64,000 nucleotides of DNA from Streptomyces sp. STR69 (GTDB taxonomy: Bacteria > Actinomycetota > Actinomycetes > Streptomycetales > Streptomycetaceae). A program made the translations under genes and the position numbers. This document shows, piece after piece, positions 1 to 8,180 of this stretch (the stretch's first letter is position 1; each line of letters begins with the position of its first letter). Location of the stretch: positions 667,253-731,252 of the forward strand of contig NZ_JALJRY010000001.1 in NCBI RefSeq assembly GCF_024519455.1. Direction: 5' to 3'. The notes under the pieces were generated by a model. It searched no databases. It had not been told where the DNA came from and saw nothing but the letters and a program-made list of their open reading frames with translations.

Positions 1-595
1 CGGCGCCGGTGCCCGACATGCGCTCGGGAGCGATGAATTCGAGCGAGCCGACGAACTCCCCGCTGGCGGTGAGGGATTCCTCGCCCTGGATGTGCGCGAT
101 GCCGAAGTCGGTGAGGACGACCCGGTCGTGGGGACCGAGCAGGACGTTGGCGGGCTTCACGTCACGGTGCACGATCCCCACGGCGTGTGCGGCGCTCAGG
201 GCGCCGAGGACGGCGCGGCCGATGCGCGCGGAGTCGGCGGGGGTGAGGCGTCCGCGCCTGAGCAGTTCGTGCAGGGACTCACCGCGCACCAACTCCATGA
301 CGATCCAGGGGAGTTGATCGTCCTCGATGACGACGTCGTGGATGGCGACGGCGGAGGGGTGGTCGACCCGGGCGGCGGCGCGGGCCTCGCGGTAGAGCCG
401 GTGGGCGGCGCGCTGGAACTCCTCGTCCGCCGGGTCGCCGGGCAACCGCGGCTGTTTTACGGCGACTTCGCGGTCCACGAGTTCGTCGAAGGCCCGCCAC
501 ACGGTGCCCATGCCGCCGGAACCGATCCGTTCGAGCAACCGGTAGCGACCGCCGACCAGACGTCCGTCGCGCACCTGTTCGCCGACTTCGCTCAT
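1..595 (-). CDS. Ser/Thr protein kinase, N-terminal part (cut by window edge)
   Basis: About 198 residues of a Hanks-type kinase are visible; the rest lies left of base 1. The ATG at 595 begins MSEVGEQVRDG. A glycine-rich loop follows (IGSGGMGTVWRA), then VAVK with the ATP-anchoring lysine, HRDVKPANVLL with the catalytic aspartate, and TDFGIA with the metal-binding DFG. All catalytic motifs are intact, so this should be an active kinase. The visible part ends after the activation segment (APER). It is the leftmost of six kinase-like genes on the same strand, but is separated from the others by about 4 kb of unrelated genes. Whether it has a transmembrane and extracellular part cannot be seen here. 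Confidence 0.93.
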   Translation of the reverse strand, partial: MSEVGEQVRDGRLVGGRYRLLERIGSGGMGTVWRAFDELVDREVAVKQPRLPGDPADEEFQRAAHRLYREARAAARVDHPSAVAIHDVVIEDDQLPWIVMELVRGESLHELLRRGRLTPADSARIGRAVLGALSAAHAVGIVHRDVKPANVLLGPHDRVVLTDFGIAHIQGEESLTASGEFVGSLEFIAPERMSGTGA

Positions 596-639
596 GCCCC
601 ATCAGTACCGTGCCGGATACGGCCTTGTCGACGCGCGTC

Positions 640-1533
640 CTACTTCCCGAGCACCAGCGTGTCGCCCATCCGCCGCACCTCCGCGACCCCGGTCCCGCCG
701 AAGTGTGCCGGAATCACCAACTCCCCTTCGTCGGCCGCCCGTTCGAGCACACGTCGGCGGCTCGCGGCGGCCTGCCGGGGATCGAGGCAGAAGCAGCTGC
801 TGCACTCGGGATGCGCGATCTGGACGGGGCTGTGCAGCAAGTCCCCGACGAACACGGCCCGTTCACCGCCGGAGGCGACCCGCAGGACGGAGGAACCGGG
901 GGTGTGCCCGGGCGCCGACTCCAGCGCGAGGTGCTCGTCGATGCGGTACGTCCCGTCCCACAGGGTGGCCAGCCCGGCGCGGTGCACGGGCGCGACGCTG
1001 TCCTCGTAGGTCAGCCGGTCGTCGGGCCGTACCGCACCGCCGTAGTGGTTCTCCGGGCCGAAGTGGAAGTCGTCGGCGGCGGGGAGGAGATAGCGCGCGT
1101 TGGGGAACAGCGGTTGCCAACTCCCGTCCACGTCATGGGTGTTCCAGCCGACGTGGTCGCCGTGGATGTGGGTGTTGACGACGACGTCGACCTCCTCCGG
1201 CCGTACGCCGGCCCGCGCCAGCCGTCCCGGCAGGTCGCCCTGGCTCATGTGGAACAGCGGATTGCCGGGCCGCTCCCGGCCGTTGCCGACGCCGGTGTCC
1301 ACGAGCACGGTCCGCCCGGCGCTGCGCAGCACCCAGGTCTGGAGCGCCACGACCGCGCGGTCGCTGTCGGGGTCCCAGTGGTCGGGGGCGAGCACGTCAC
1401 GGTTGTCCTGCCACACCTCGGACGGCAGGTCCGGGACGAGGGTGCGGGCGGGGGCGTAGGGCTGCTGCCACTCGACGACTCGGACGACTTCGACGTCGCC
1501 GATCATCAGGGTCTGTGTGTTGTCCTCGGTCAT
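640..1533 (-). CDS. MBL-fold metallo-hydrolase
   Basis: A 297-residue metallo-beta-lactamase-fold hydrolase with the zinc-binding signature THIHGDH (His122, His124, Asp126, His127), a downstream Asp in FVGD and a later His in IPAHFGG. There is no signal peptide, so it is cytoplasmic. Length and layout match quorum-quenching-lactonase or SoxH-like hydrolases, but the substrate cannot be told from sequence. It is transcribed divergently from the AraC-type regulator at 1636 with about 100 bp between the starts, an arrangement typical of a regulator and its target gene. Start chosen at the ATG at 1533; Shine-Dalgarno pairing is weak. Confidence 0.88.
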   Translation of the reverse strand: MTEDNTQTLMIGDVEVVRVVEWQQPYAPARTLVPDLPSEVWQDNRDVLAPDHWDPDSDRAVVALQTWVLRSAGRTVLVDTGVGNGRERPGNPLFHMSQGDLPGRLARAGVRPEEVDVVVNTHIHGDHVGWNTHDVDGSWQPLFPNARYLLPAADDFHFGPENHYGGAVRPDDRLTYEDSVAPVHRAGLATLWDGTYRIDEHLALESAPGHTPGSSVLRVASGGERAVFVGDLLHSPVQIAHPECSSCFCLDPRQAAASRRRVLERAADEGELVIPAHFGGTGVAEVRRMGDTLVLGK

Positions 1534-1555
1534 GGAAACGAGCCTAGGGAGCGGA

Positions 1556-1588
1556 GGATGAGTGCCTCAATGCGTGAATTGCTCATCC
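1556..1588. promoter_or_regulatory. Inverted repeat between MBL hydrolase and AraC regulator
   Basis: The divergent spacer holds GGATGAG at 1556-1562 and its exact reverse complement CTCATCC at 1582-1588, with a smaller TCA-N5-TGA palindrome between the arms. Position in a 100-bp divergent promoter makes it a candidate operator for the AraC-family protein; this is inferred. A TAGTCT -10-like box at 1624-1629 lies six bases before the AraC ATG and suggests a leaderless start. Confidence 0.4.
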
Positions 1589-1635
1589 TGATACGCGCAC
1601 GGCTCATGGTTGCCCCGTCGGCGTAGTCTGCCCGT

Positions 1636-2532
1636 ATGGATGTGGTGAGCGACGCGATCTCCGCCGTGCGGACCGGGCAGCCGTCCTCCAACCGGCTGCG
1701 GGTGGGCGGGAGTTGGTGCACTCGGCTGGCGCCCTACGAGGGTGCGGGGTTCCATGTCGTGCTCGCGGGGAGTTGTCGGCTGGTGGCCGACGGGGGCGGC
1801 GAGCCGGTGGCGCTGGGCGCCGGGGACGTCGTACTGCTGCCGCACGGAGCCGGGCATGTGCTGGCGGACCCGTCCGGCGACACGGTGCGGGCGGTGCCGT
1901 TCGAGGAGATGCGCCGGCCGGTCGGGGACGGGCCCGAGGTGGAGCTGTTGTGCGGGAAGTACCGGCTGGACCGGAGCCGTACGCATCCGCTGATGGCGGA
2001 GCTGCCGGAGGTGGTCCATCTGCCGAACCGGGTCGGCCGCCATCCCGAACTCCGGGCTGCCGTAGACCTGTTGGCGCAGGAGTTGGGCGAACGGCGGCCG
2101 GGGGCCTGCCTGGCGCTGCCGAGCCTGCTCGACCTGCTGCTGATCTACATGGTGCGGGCGTGGATGTCCCAGGCGGAGAGCGGCAGTTGGCCGTCCGTGC
2201 TGAGCGATCCGGTGACCACGGCCGCGCTACGGGCGCTGCACTCCGACCCGGCCGCCCCCTGGACCAACGACCGGCTGGCCGCGGCGGCGGGCGTGTCCCG
2301 GGCGACGCTGGCCCGCCGGTTCACCGCACTGGTGGGGCGGGCGCCGATGGCGTATCTGACGTGGTGGCGGCTGACGTTGGCGGCTACCCGCCTGCGGGAC
2401 ACGGACGCCTCGCTGACAACCGTGGCCCGCGAGGCGGGATACGGGAGCCCGTACGCCCTGTCGCACGCGTTCAGCAGGGAGTTCGGGGTGACGCCGGGGA
2501 AGTACCGCGCATCGGGGGAGGTACGGGCCTAG
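1636..2532 (+). CDS. AraC-family transcriptional regulator (cupin sensor domain)
   Basis: This 298-residue protein has an N-terminal cupin-type sensor half (about residues 15-150, with GAGDVVLLPHGAGH) and a C-terminal double helix-turn-helix of the AraC/XylS type (about 195-295). The second HTH carries the family pattern SLTTVAREAGYGSPYALSHAF followed by FGVTPGKYR. Such AraC_binding_2/cupin_6 regulators usually control an adjacent divergent oxidoreductase or hydrolase. The divergent MBL hydrolase is therefore the likely target. No recognisable ribosome-binding site precedes the ATG; a -10-like box six bases upstream suggests a leaderless mRNA. Confidence 0.9.
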   Translation: MDVVSDAISAVRTGQPSSNRLRVGGSWCTRLAPYEGAGFHVVLAGSCRLVADGGGEPVALGAGDVVLLPHGAGHVLADPSGDTVRAVPFEEMRRPVGDGPEVELLCGKYRLDRSRTHPLMAELPEVVHLPNRVGRHPELRAAVDLLAQELGERRPGACLALPSLLDLLLIYMVRAWMSQAESGSWPSVLSDPVTTAALRALHSDPAAPWTNDRLAAAAGVSRATLARRFTALVGRAPMAYLTWWRLTLAATRLRDTDASLTTVAREAGYGSPYALSHAFSREFGVTPGKYRASGEVRA

Positions 2533-2539
2533 GCGTGCC

Positions 2540-2884
2540 CTAGTCGCCGTCGGGATCGTCGTACTCCTCCGCCAGCCGCAGCCCCAGGTCGGACTCCCAT
2601 TCCAGGGCCCACTGCCGTAGCTCCGCGGTCTCCCGCGCGTCGAGTCCGTGCGCCGCGAACTCCTCGTCGCTCATCCAGACCACGCTCTCCAGCCGGTCCC
2701 GCAGGCCGAACAACTCGAACTCCGGGGCGGCGTCCCGCAGTCCGAGCTGTTCGAGTTCGATGACGGAGAAGTGGCGGCAGGACGCGTGCACGGCGATCAC
2801 GTCCTGCGGCAGACCGCGGTCGGCGAGCGCGCGCACGCTCGCGACCGCCAGGTCCTCGTGACTCGCCGTATCCGGTGTGCCCAC
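2540..2884 (-). CDS. Conserved hypothetical protein, 114 aa
   Basis: A small acidic protein with no recognised domain. The reading frame is open further upstream, but the GTG at 2884 is preceded by AAGGGGAG six bases away, making it the best start and leaving a short gap from the LamG gene that ends at 2913. The C terminus is strongly acidic (ending EEYDDPDGD) and it has several Trp-containing helices (WMSDEEF, RQWALEWE). It could be cotranscribed with the upstream LamG gene. Function unknown. Confidence 0.65.
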   Translation of the reverse strand: MGTPDTASHEDLAVASVRALADRGLPQDVIAVHASCRHFSVIELEQLGLRDAAPEFELFGLRDRLESVVWMSDEEFAAHGLDARETAELRQWALEWESDLGLRLAEEYDDPDGD

Positions 2885-2912
2885 CGCCAACTCCCCTTCT
2901 ACCGGCGCCCGG

Positions 2913-4625
2913 TCATACGTCCACGCCGCCCACCCGCAGCATCGCCAGCCGGGTCTGGTCCAGGACTCCGGCGTAGGTGTGGACCTCGTCGAGCTCACCG
3001 GTCAGGTAGTCCGTCCCGGTGCCCGCCGTGAGGCTCCGGCCGATCTGGAGGTCGCCGGTGGGGGTCCAGGTGTTCCTGCCCGTGACGCTCGCGGAGTCGG
3101 AGACGTAGATGTCGTCGACGTACAGGCGGAGTTGGTCGGTCCTCTCGTCGTAGACCACCGCGAGGAACTCGTCCTCCGCCGCCCCGAACGGCGAGGCGGG
3201 CGCGGTGACCGTGGTGGTCGGCGCGTCGGCGCTGTCCTCGTGGGCGACCACGGCCTGCCAGGACCGGGAGGCCGCGACATAGCGCAGGGTGAACAGGCCG
3301 GTGTGCTCCCCGGGTTGGGACAGCAGCGTCATGTCGTGCGTGGCCGTGTCCCCGTCGATGCGGACGTGGGTCGTCACCGAGAAGCCCGCGTCGGACGGGC
3401 GTACCGCGTCCGGTGTAGTGGCGTAGTCGCCGTCGCCGTCCAGGAGGAGGTCGCCGGAGCCCACCAAGGGGTACTGCGCCGGGGTGCAGAAGGGGTCCAC
3501 GTCGCAGTCGTCGGTGGCCGTGTAGATCGACGCGTCGCCCGCCAGGGTGAGCGGCGCACCGCCCGCGTACTCGGGGCTGGCACCGCCGGTCGCCGACTCC
3601 AGGTCCCAGTAGCCCTGGCGCTGCGGGGTGCGGGTGGCGGCGGCCGTGATCTCCCCGGGGACGTAGACGCGGTCCCAGACGTTCACGTCGGTGAGCAGAC
3701 CGTGCCAGTGCGCGGCGCCGCCGGTGTCCCCGGTGTCCCCTTCGGAGCCGAGCCGCAGGGGGCCCGCGCCACCGGCCGCGACGGTGTTCCCGTCCGTGGC
3801 GACGAGGTCGCCGTCGACGTACAGGCGGGCCGTGTGCTGCTCGGTGTCGTACACGCCGACGAGATGGGCCCACTCGCCCCGCTCGGGTGAGCCGCCGGTG
3901 AGGTGGACGGAGCCGCCGCTCACCGTGGGGAGCGCGAAGGACCAAGTGGGCGTGCCGCCCGTGGAGTCGGCAGCCAGGCCGAGGGAGAAGCCGGTCCGGC
4001 TCACGGCGGTCATGTCGCTGTCGAGGGCGTCCGGACGGACCCAGGCGCCGACCGAGAAGATCTTCGCCGGGTCCACCGCGGAGTCGAGCGTGGCGTACGC
4101 CTCGTCCGTGCCGTCGAACCGGGCGGCGGAGGCGATGCTCGTCCCGGTGGGGCCCTGCGCGTCGGGGGTGACGCCGGTGCCGGTGTCCGCGCCGGAGTCG
4201 TGCTGCGGGTCCCAGTGGGTGACCGCGGCCCGGCCCGACTTGACCCGGACGAAGTAGGTCGTCCTGGCGCTGACGTTCCCCGCGGCGTCGATCGCCTGGG
4301 CGTAGAGGTAGATCGGCCTGTTCGACTGCGGCAGCCAGCGCAGGGAGACCGGGGCGCCGGGCTCGGCCGCCGTGAGGGTCCCCGGAAGGCCGCCCATCCA
4401 TTCGTAGCGGTACGACACCACGTCGTCGGACGCCGATTCGATGACGAAGGTGCCGTAACTGCCCACGCCGTCATGTTCGTTCGCGTCGTCGGGGTACTCC
4501 GCCGACGAGACGACCGGTGCCTGTGGCGCCACGGTGTCATCGGCCGCCGTCGCAACTCCCGTCAGGGCGGCGGTGGTCAGGGCCACGGCCGCGCAGGTCA
4601 CCCCGGCGCGTCTCCAGTCGGACAT
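2913..4625 (-). CDS. Secreted LamG (concanavalin-like) domain protein
   Basis: This is a predicted secreted protein of about 570 residues. The N terminus MSDWRRAGVTCAAVALTTAA ending in TAAD is a Sec-type signal peptide with a likely cut after GVATA. A short Ig/FN3-like segment follows (YAQAIDAAGNVSARTTYFV), then two LamG/jelly-roll units of about 200 residues each (with repeated FSVGAWVRPD / FSVTTHVRID and ARLYVDGDLVA / LRLYVDDIYVS motifs). Such domains bind carbohydrates or other extracellular ligands. No catalytic domain is seen. Start: ATG at 4625; a TTG 12 bases upstream is a rival because it lies at a better distance from GGGAGGGG. Immediately downstream of a kinase gene on the same strand. 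Confidence 0.85.
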   Translation of the reverse strand: MSDWRRAGVTCAAVALTTAALTGVATAADDTVAPQAPVVSSAEYPDDANEHDGVGSYGTFVIESASDDVVSYRYEWMGGLPGTLTAAEPGAPVSLRWLPQSNRPIYLYAQAIDAAGNVSARTTYFVRVKSGRAAVTHWDPQHDSGADTGTGVTPDAQGPTGTSIASAARFDGTDEAYATLDSAVDPAKIFSVGAWVRPDALDSDMTAVSRTGFSLGLAADSTGGTPTWSFALPTVSGGSVHLTGGSPERGEWAHLVGVYDTEQHTARLYVDGDLVATDGNTVAAGGAGPLRLGSEGDTGDTGGAAHWHGLLTDVNVWDRVYVPGEITAAATRTPQRQGYWDLESATGGASPEYAGGAPLTLAGDASIYTATDDCDVDPFCTPAQYPLVGSGDLLLDGDGDYATTPDAVRPSDAGFSVTTHVRIDGDTATHDMTLLSQPGEHTGLFTLRYVAASRSWQAVVAHEDSADAPTTTVTAPASPFGAAEDEFLAVVYDERTDQLRLYVDDIYVSDSASVTGRNTWTPTGDLQIGRSLTAGTGTDYLTGELDEVHTYAGVLDQTRLAMLRVGGVDV

Positions 4626-4718
4626 CCTCAAGGTCAATCCCCTCCCAAGATCCGGTAAAGAGAGAATGACCTTAACTGCCGCCGCTGACAACGGAATTGA
4701 TCGCCGCCGCGGCACCGC

Positions 4719-6305
4719 TCACAGGCTGTCGACGTCCAGGTTGGCAATCGCCGCCTTCGCCACCTCGCGGCCACGGGCCGTGAAGTCGCCCTTGCCCGGG
4801 TAGCTGATCGTGAGCCGGTACATGTCCCCGGCGGACGTCTTGTAGTAGAGGATCCTCAGTTCGCGAGGGAGGGGGTTCTGGGTGTCGTCGGAGTCGTAGA
4901 CGACCGTGTTCTCGGCGGACGGTTCGCCCTGGTACGTCCCGGTCGGCTTCGGGACGGTCTCCGCGGCCTTCCCCATGTCGAGGTCGACGCTGCCGTTGGT
5001 CTTGAAGTCGCCGTTGTCCGAGTACATTTCGGCCGCCGCCGAGTCCTTGATGTAGCCGTTGGTGTCCTCGGACTTCTTGTCGAGGCTCAGGAAGACCCAG
5101 ATGCTGCCGCTCGGGTCGGTGTACGTGACCCAGTGGCTCTTGTCCGAAGTGCGGTCGGGAGTGGCCCGCTTGTAGGCGGCCGGGACCGCGAGCGTGGCGG
5201 CCACGTCGGACTCGTGGTGCTTCTTCCAGCCGTCCGGCAGCGGCCCCGCGAACGGATCGGCGATCAGCACATACGCGGCGGCCACCGCAGCCGCGACGAC
5301 CACGGCACCGAGCCCGAACCACACCCTGCGTCCCAACCGGCGTTTTCCCGCGGGCTGTTGGACGTACCGCACCTCCTGTGTGGACGCCGGAGCCGACGGG
5401 TTCGCCACCGATTCCAGGACGGCGCGCACCTGGACCGCGTTCGGGCGGCTCGCCGGGTCCTTGGCGAGCAGGCCGGTGATGAGGTCGGCGAGCGGGCCCG
5501 GCGCCGAAACCGGCGGCGCGGGCACGGCGTTGAGGACCGACTGCAGGGTGGCGGGGGTGTTGCTGCGGCGGAACGGGGAGACACCCTCCGTCGCCGCGTA
5601 CAGGACCACGCCGAGCGACCACAGGTCGGAGGCGGGTCCCGGGCGCTGCCCCAACACCCGCTCCGGCGCGATGTATTCGGGCGAGCCGACGAAGCCCCCG
5701 GTGTCGGTCAGGTTGGTCTCGCCCTCGATCTGGGCTATCCCGAAGTCGGTCAGGACGACCCGGTCGTGGCGGCCGAGCAGGACGTTGTCCGGCTTGACGT
5801 CACGGTGCAGGACACCCGCCGCGTGCGCGGCTTCGAGGGCGCCCAGCACCTGGAGGCCGATCCGGGCCGCGTCGCGCGCGTCGAGGGTGCCCTCCTGCAG
5901 CACCTCGCCCAGCGAGCGGCCGGTCACCAGCTCCATCACGATCCACGGCCGGCCGTCGACCACGGCCACATCGTGCACGGTCACGACGGCGGGGTGGTCG
6001 AGCCGGGCCGCCGCGCGCGCCTCGCGGCGCATCCGTTCGAACGCGTTGTCACGTTCGCGTTCGGGAAGATGATCCGGGACGCGAGGCTCCTTGACGGCGA
6101 CCTCGCGGTCCATCGTCTCGTCCCGGGCACGCCACACCGTGCCCATACCGCCGTGCCCGAGCTTGGCGAGCAGCCGGTAGCGCCCGGCGATCAGATGTTC
6201 GGTGCCACTGTCCCGCGAGGGGTGTGGCACCCTCGGTCTCGGTGGTTGCAGAACAAAACTCGTCGTCTCGTCCGACCCACCGCCCTGTCCCCCATCACCG
6301 CTCAT
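4719..6305 (-). CDS. Receptor-type Ser/Thr protein kinase
   Basis: About 528 residues. The N-terminal cytoplasmic kinase domain (about residues 40-300) has all catalytic motifs: LGHGGMGTVWRA, VAVKEP, HRDVKPDNVLL, TDFGIA and APERVLG. A single membrane helix (VWFGLGAVVVAAAVAAAYVL) follows. The extracytoplasmic part of about 165 residues begins LPDGWKKHHESD and resembles the outer domains of the other kinases in this cluster; there are no PASTA repeats. Start taken at the ATG at 6305; a GTG at 6362 is an in-frame alternative. Syntenic to the Ser/Thr kinase cluster next to glpD in S. coelicolor, a cluster linked to spore-wall synthesis there (family knowledge). Confidence 0.92.
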   Translation of the reverse strand: MSGDGGQGGGSDETTSFVLQPPRPRVPHPSRDSGTEHLIAGRYRLLAKLGHGGMGTVWRARDETMDREVAVKEPRVPDHLPERERDNAFERMRREARAAARLDHPAVVTVHDVAVVDGRPWIVMELVTGRSLGEVLQEGTLDARDAARIGLQVLGALEAAHAAGVLHRDVKPDNVLLGRHDRVVLTDFGIAQIEGETNLTDTGGFVGSPEYIAPERVLGQRPGPASDLWSLGVVLYAATEGVSPFRRSNTPATLQSVLNAVPAPPVSAPGPLADLITGLLAKDPASRPNAVQVRAVLESVANPSAPASTQEVRYVQQPAGKRRLGRRVWFGLGAVVVAAAVAAAYVLIADPFAGPLPDGWKKHHESDVAATLAVPAAYKRATPDRTSDKSHWVTYTDPSGSIWVFLSLDKKSEDTNGYIKDSAAAEMYSDNGDFKTNGSVDLDMGKAAETVPKPTGTYQGEPSAENTVVYDSDDTQNPLPRELRILYYKTSAGDMYRLTISYPGKGDFTARGREVAKAAIANLDVDSL

Positions 6306-6381
6306 GGGTCCATCCAATCGCGGCGACCGCTCCCGTATCCACAGGGAACGCGTTCCGGTCACACACCCGTGACTCGAACGG

Positions 6382-8163
6382 TCACCTATCTCCCTTTTGC
6401 TCCGGTACGAACGTGTCCAGCGCGACGTCGAAGTACTCCTTCGCCTCCCGCACCTTCCCGACCGGCGCCGACACCCACACGTCGTACAGCCGGCCGCCCT
6501 CCTCCCAGCACAGGTCGTAGGTGTGCCGGGGCCCCTCCGCCGTACTGAAGCCGTTCCAGGTGAACTCCCAGAGCGCGGCGGGGTGTCCGTAGTGGGTGGT
6601 GTCGGTGACCTTGCCGTCGTGGTAACCGGGGTTCGTGTCCGCCCCCTTGGCCGCCGCGCTCTTCATCACCGCGAGCGGGCCGCCCGCTGCGGGGTCGGAC
6701 ATCCTGATGCCGAGCCGGAAGGTCTCCCCCGGCGACATGTAGAAGATCCGCTCGCCCTGCGGGACGCGCACGAAGTCCTCCGGTACGGCGAGCGCGAAGC
6801 CGTCGGGGTCGTGGGCGACGCGGTAACCGGAGGGTGCGGTGGGGGTGTTGGCGCTCTTCGAAGGCGTGGGGGTGGGCGAGCGGGTGGGCGACGGTGACGT
6901 CGTACCGGCACTCGTGGAGGTCGACGGCGCCGAACTCACCGACGGGGAAGCCTCCTTGTCGTCCCCGCGCATCAACAGCGCCGCCGCCGACACCCCCGCA
7001 CCCGCCATCGCCGCGACCAGCAACGCGGCCACCAGGACACCGCGGGTGGAACGCCGAGGGGGCGGCACCTCCGTGACGGGAGGTGTGGGTGTGGGTATCG
7101 ACGGCTTGGGTGGCGCCAACTCCCGTAGCGGAACGTCCTGTTGGGTCGGCGTGTAACCGGGGGCCGGGTGCGCCGTGCGCCCGCCCGACGCCTTCGACGC
7201 GCGCCCTGCGCCCGCCTGCGGAGTGCGCCCCGTGTTCAGGAAGCCGCGCAGCATCCGCTCCGCCTCCGCCGCTCCCAGCCGCCGTTCCGGATCGCGTTCG
7301 AGCAGCCCTCGTACGACGGGCAGCAGCGGCCGGGCCTCTTCGGGTGGCCGGATCTCGTCGAACACGACGGCGTGCAGGATGCCGCCCAACGAGTCGCGCC
7401 GGAACGGCGATTCACCGCTCAGCACCGTGCACAGCAGCGCGCCCAGGGACCACAGGTCGGACGCGGGACCGGTCCGCACCCCGGACATCCGCTCCGGCGC
7501 GGTGTACTCGGGCGAGCCGACGAACGCGCCGTTCTCGGTGAGCGTCGTGGCGCCCGCGACCTGCGCGATACCGAAGTCGGTCAGGACGACCCGGGCGAAA
7601 GCGGCCGGGTCCGGGGCCGGGTCCGACTCCGGGTGCGCCCGGCCGGAGGCGGTCCGTTCGACGCCCATCAGGTCGGTGTCCGGCCCGTCAGCGGTGGTGT
7701 CCAGCAGTACGTTCGCCGGTTTGATGTCCCGGTGCAGGACCCCCGCCGCGTGCGCCGTGCGCAGCGCGCCGAGCAGGGCGACACCGATCCGGGCGGCCTC
7801 GGCCGCGTCGACCGGACCGTGGGTGTTGATCCGGTCGGCGAGCGAGCCGCCGTCGATCAACTCCATGACGATGTACGGCCGTTCGTCCTGCTCGACGACG
7901 TCGTGCACGACGATGATGTGCGGATGCCGCAACTGCGCGACCGCCCGCGCCTCGCGCAGCGTCCGGTCGCGGTGCTGCCGGGCCTCGTCCTCGGAGAGCG
8001 AGTCGTCCTGGGCGATCTCCTTGACGGCGACCTGCCGGCCCAGCAGTTGGTCGGTCGCCCGCCACACGACGCCCATGCCGCCGCGCCCGAGCCGCTTCTC
8101 CAGTCGGTAACGCCCGGCGATCACCCGGACGTTGTCCCCCTCGGTCCCCATGCGCACCATCAT
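6382..8163 (-). CDS. Receptor-type Ser/Thr protein kinase
   Basis: 593 residues. Kinase domain near the N terminus with LGRGGMGVVWRA, VAVKEIAQ, HRDIKPANVLL, an unusual insertion of about 30 residues (DTTADGPDTDLMGVERTASG...) before TDFGIA, then APERMSG. A Pro-rich juxtamembrane stretch, one transmembrane helix (GVLVAALLVAAMAGAGVSAAAL) and a Ser/Thr/Pro linker lead to an outer domain (GYRVAHDPDGFALAVPEDF...) of the type shared in this cluster. Only 17 bp separate it from the upstream kinase gene, suggesting cotranscription. Starts at 8163, 8160 or 8151 are all possible; none has a good Shine-Dalgarno. Confidence 0.92.
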   Translation of the reverse strand: MMVRMGTEGDNVRVIAGRYRLEKRLGRGGMGVVWRATDQLLGRQVAVKEIAQDDSLSEDEARQHRDRTLREARAVAQLRHPHIIVVHDVVEQDERPYIVMELIDGGSLADRINTHGPVDAAEAARIGVALLGALRTAHAAGVLHRDIKPANVLLDTTADGPDTDLMGVERTASGRAHPESDPAPDPAAFARVVLTDFGIAQVAGATTLTENGAFVGSPEYTAPERMSGVRTGPASDLWSLGALLCTVLSGESPFRRDSLGGILHAVVFDEIRPPEEARPLLPVVRGLLERDPERRLGAAEAERMLRGFLNTGRTPQAGAGRASKASGGRTAHPAPGYTPTQQDVPLRELAPPKPSIPTPTPPVTEVPPPRRSTRGVLVAALLVAAMAGAGVSAAALLMRGDDKEASPSVSSAPSTSTSAGTTSPSPTRSPTPTPSKSANTPTAPSGYRVAHDPDGFALAVPEDFVRVPQGERIFYMSPGETFRLGIRMSDPAAGGPLAVMKSAAAKGADTNPGYHDGKVTDTTHYGHPAALWEFTWNGFSTAEGPRHTYDLCWEEGGRLYDVWVSAPVGKVREAKEYFDVALDTFVPEQKGDR

Positions 8164-8180
8164 GACGCAACCGGAAGCGG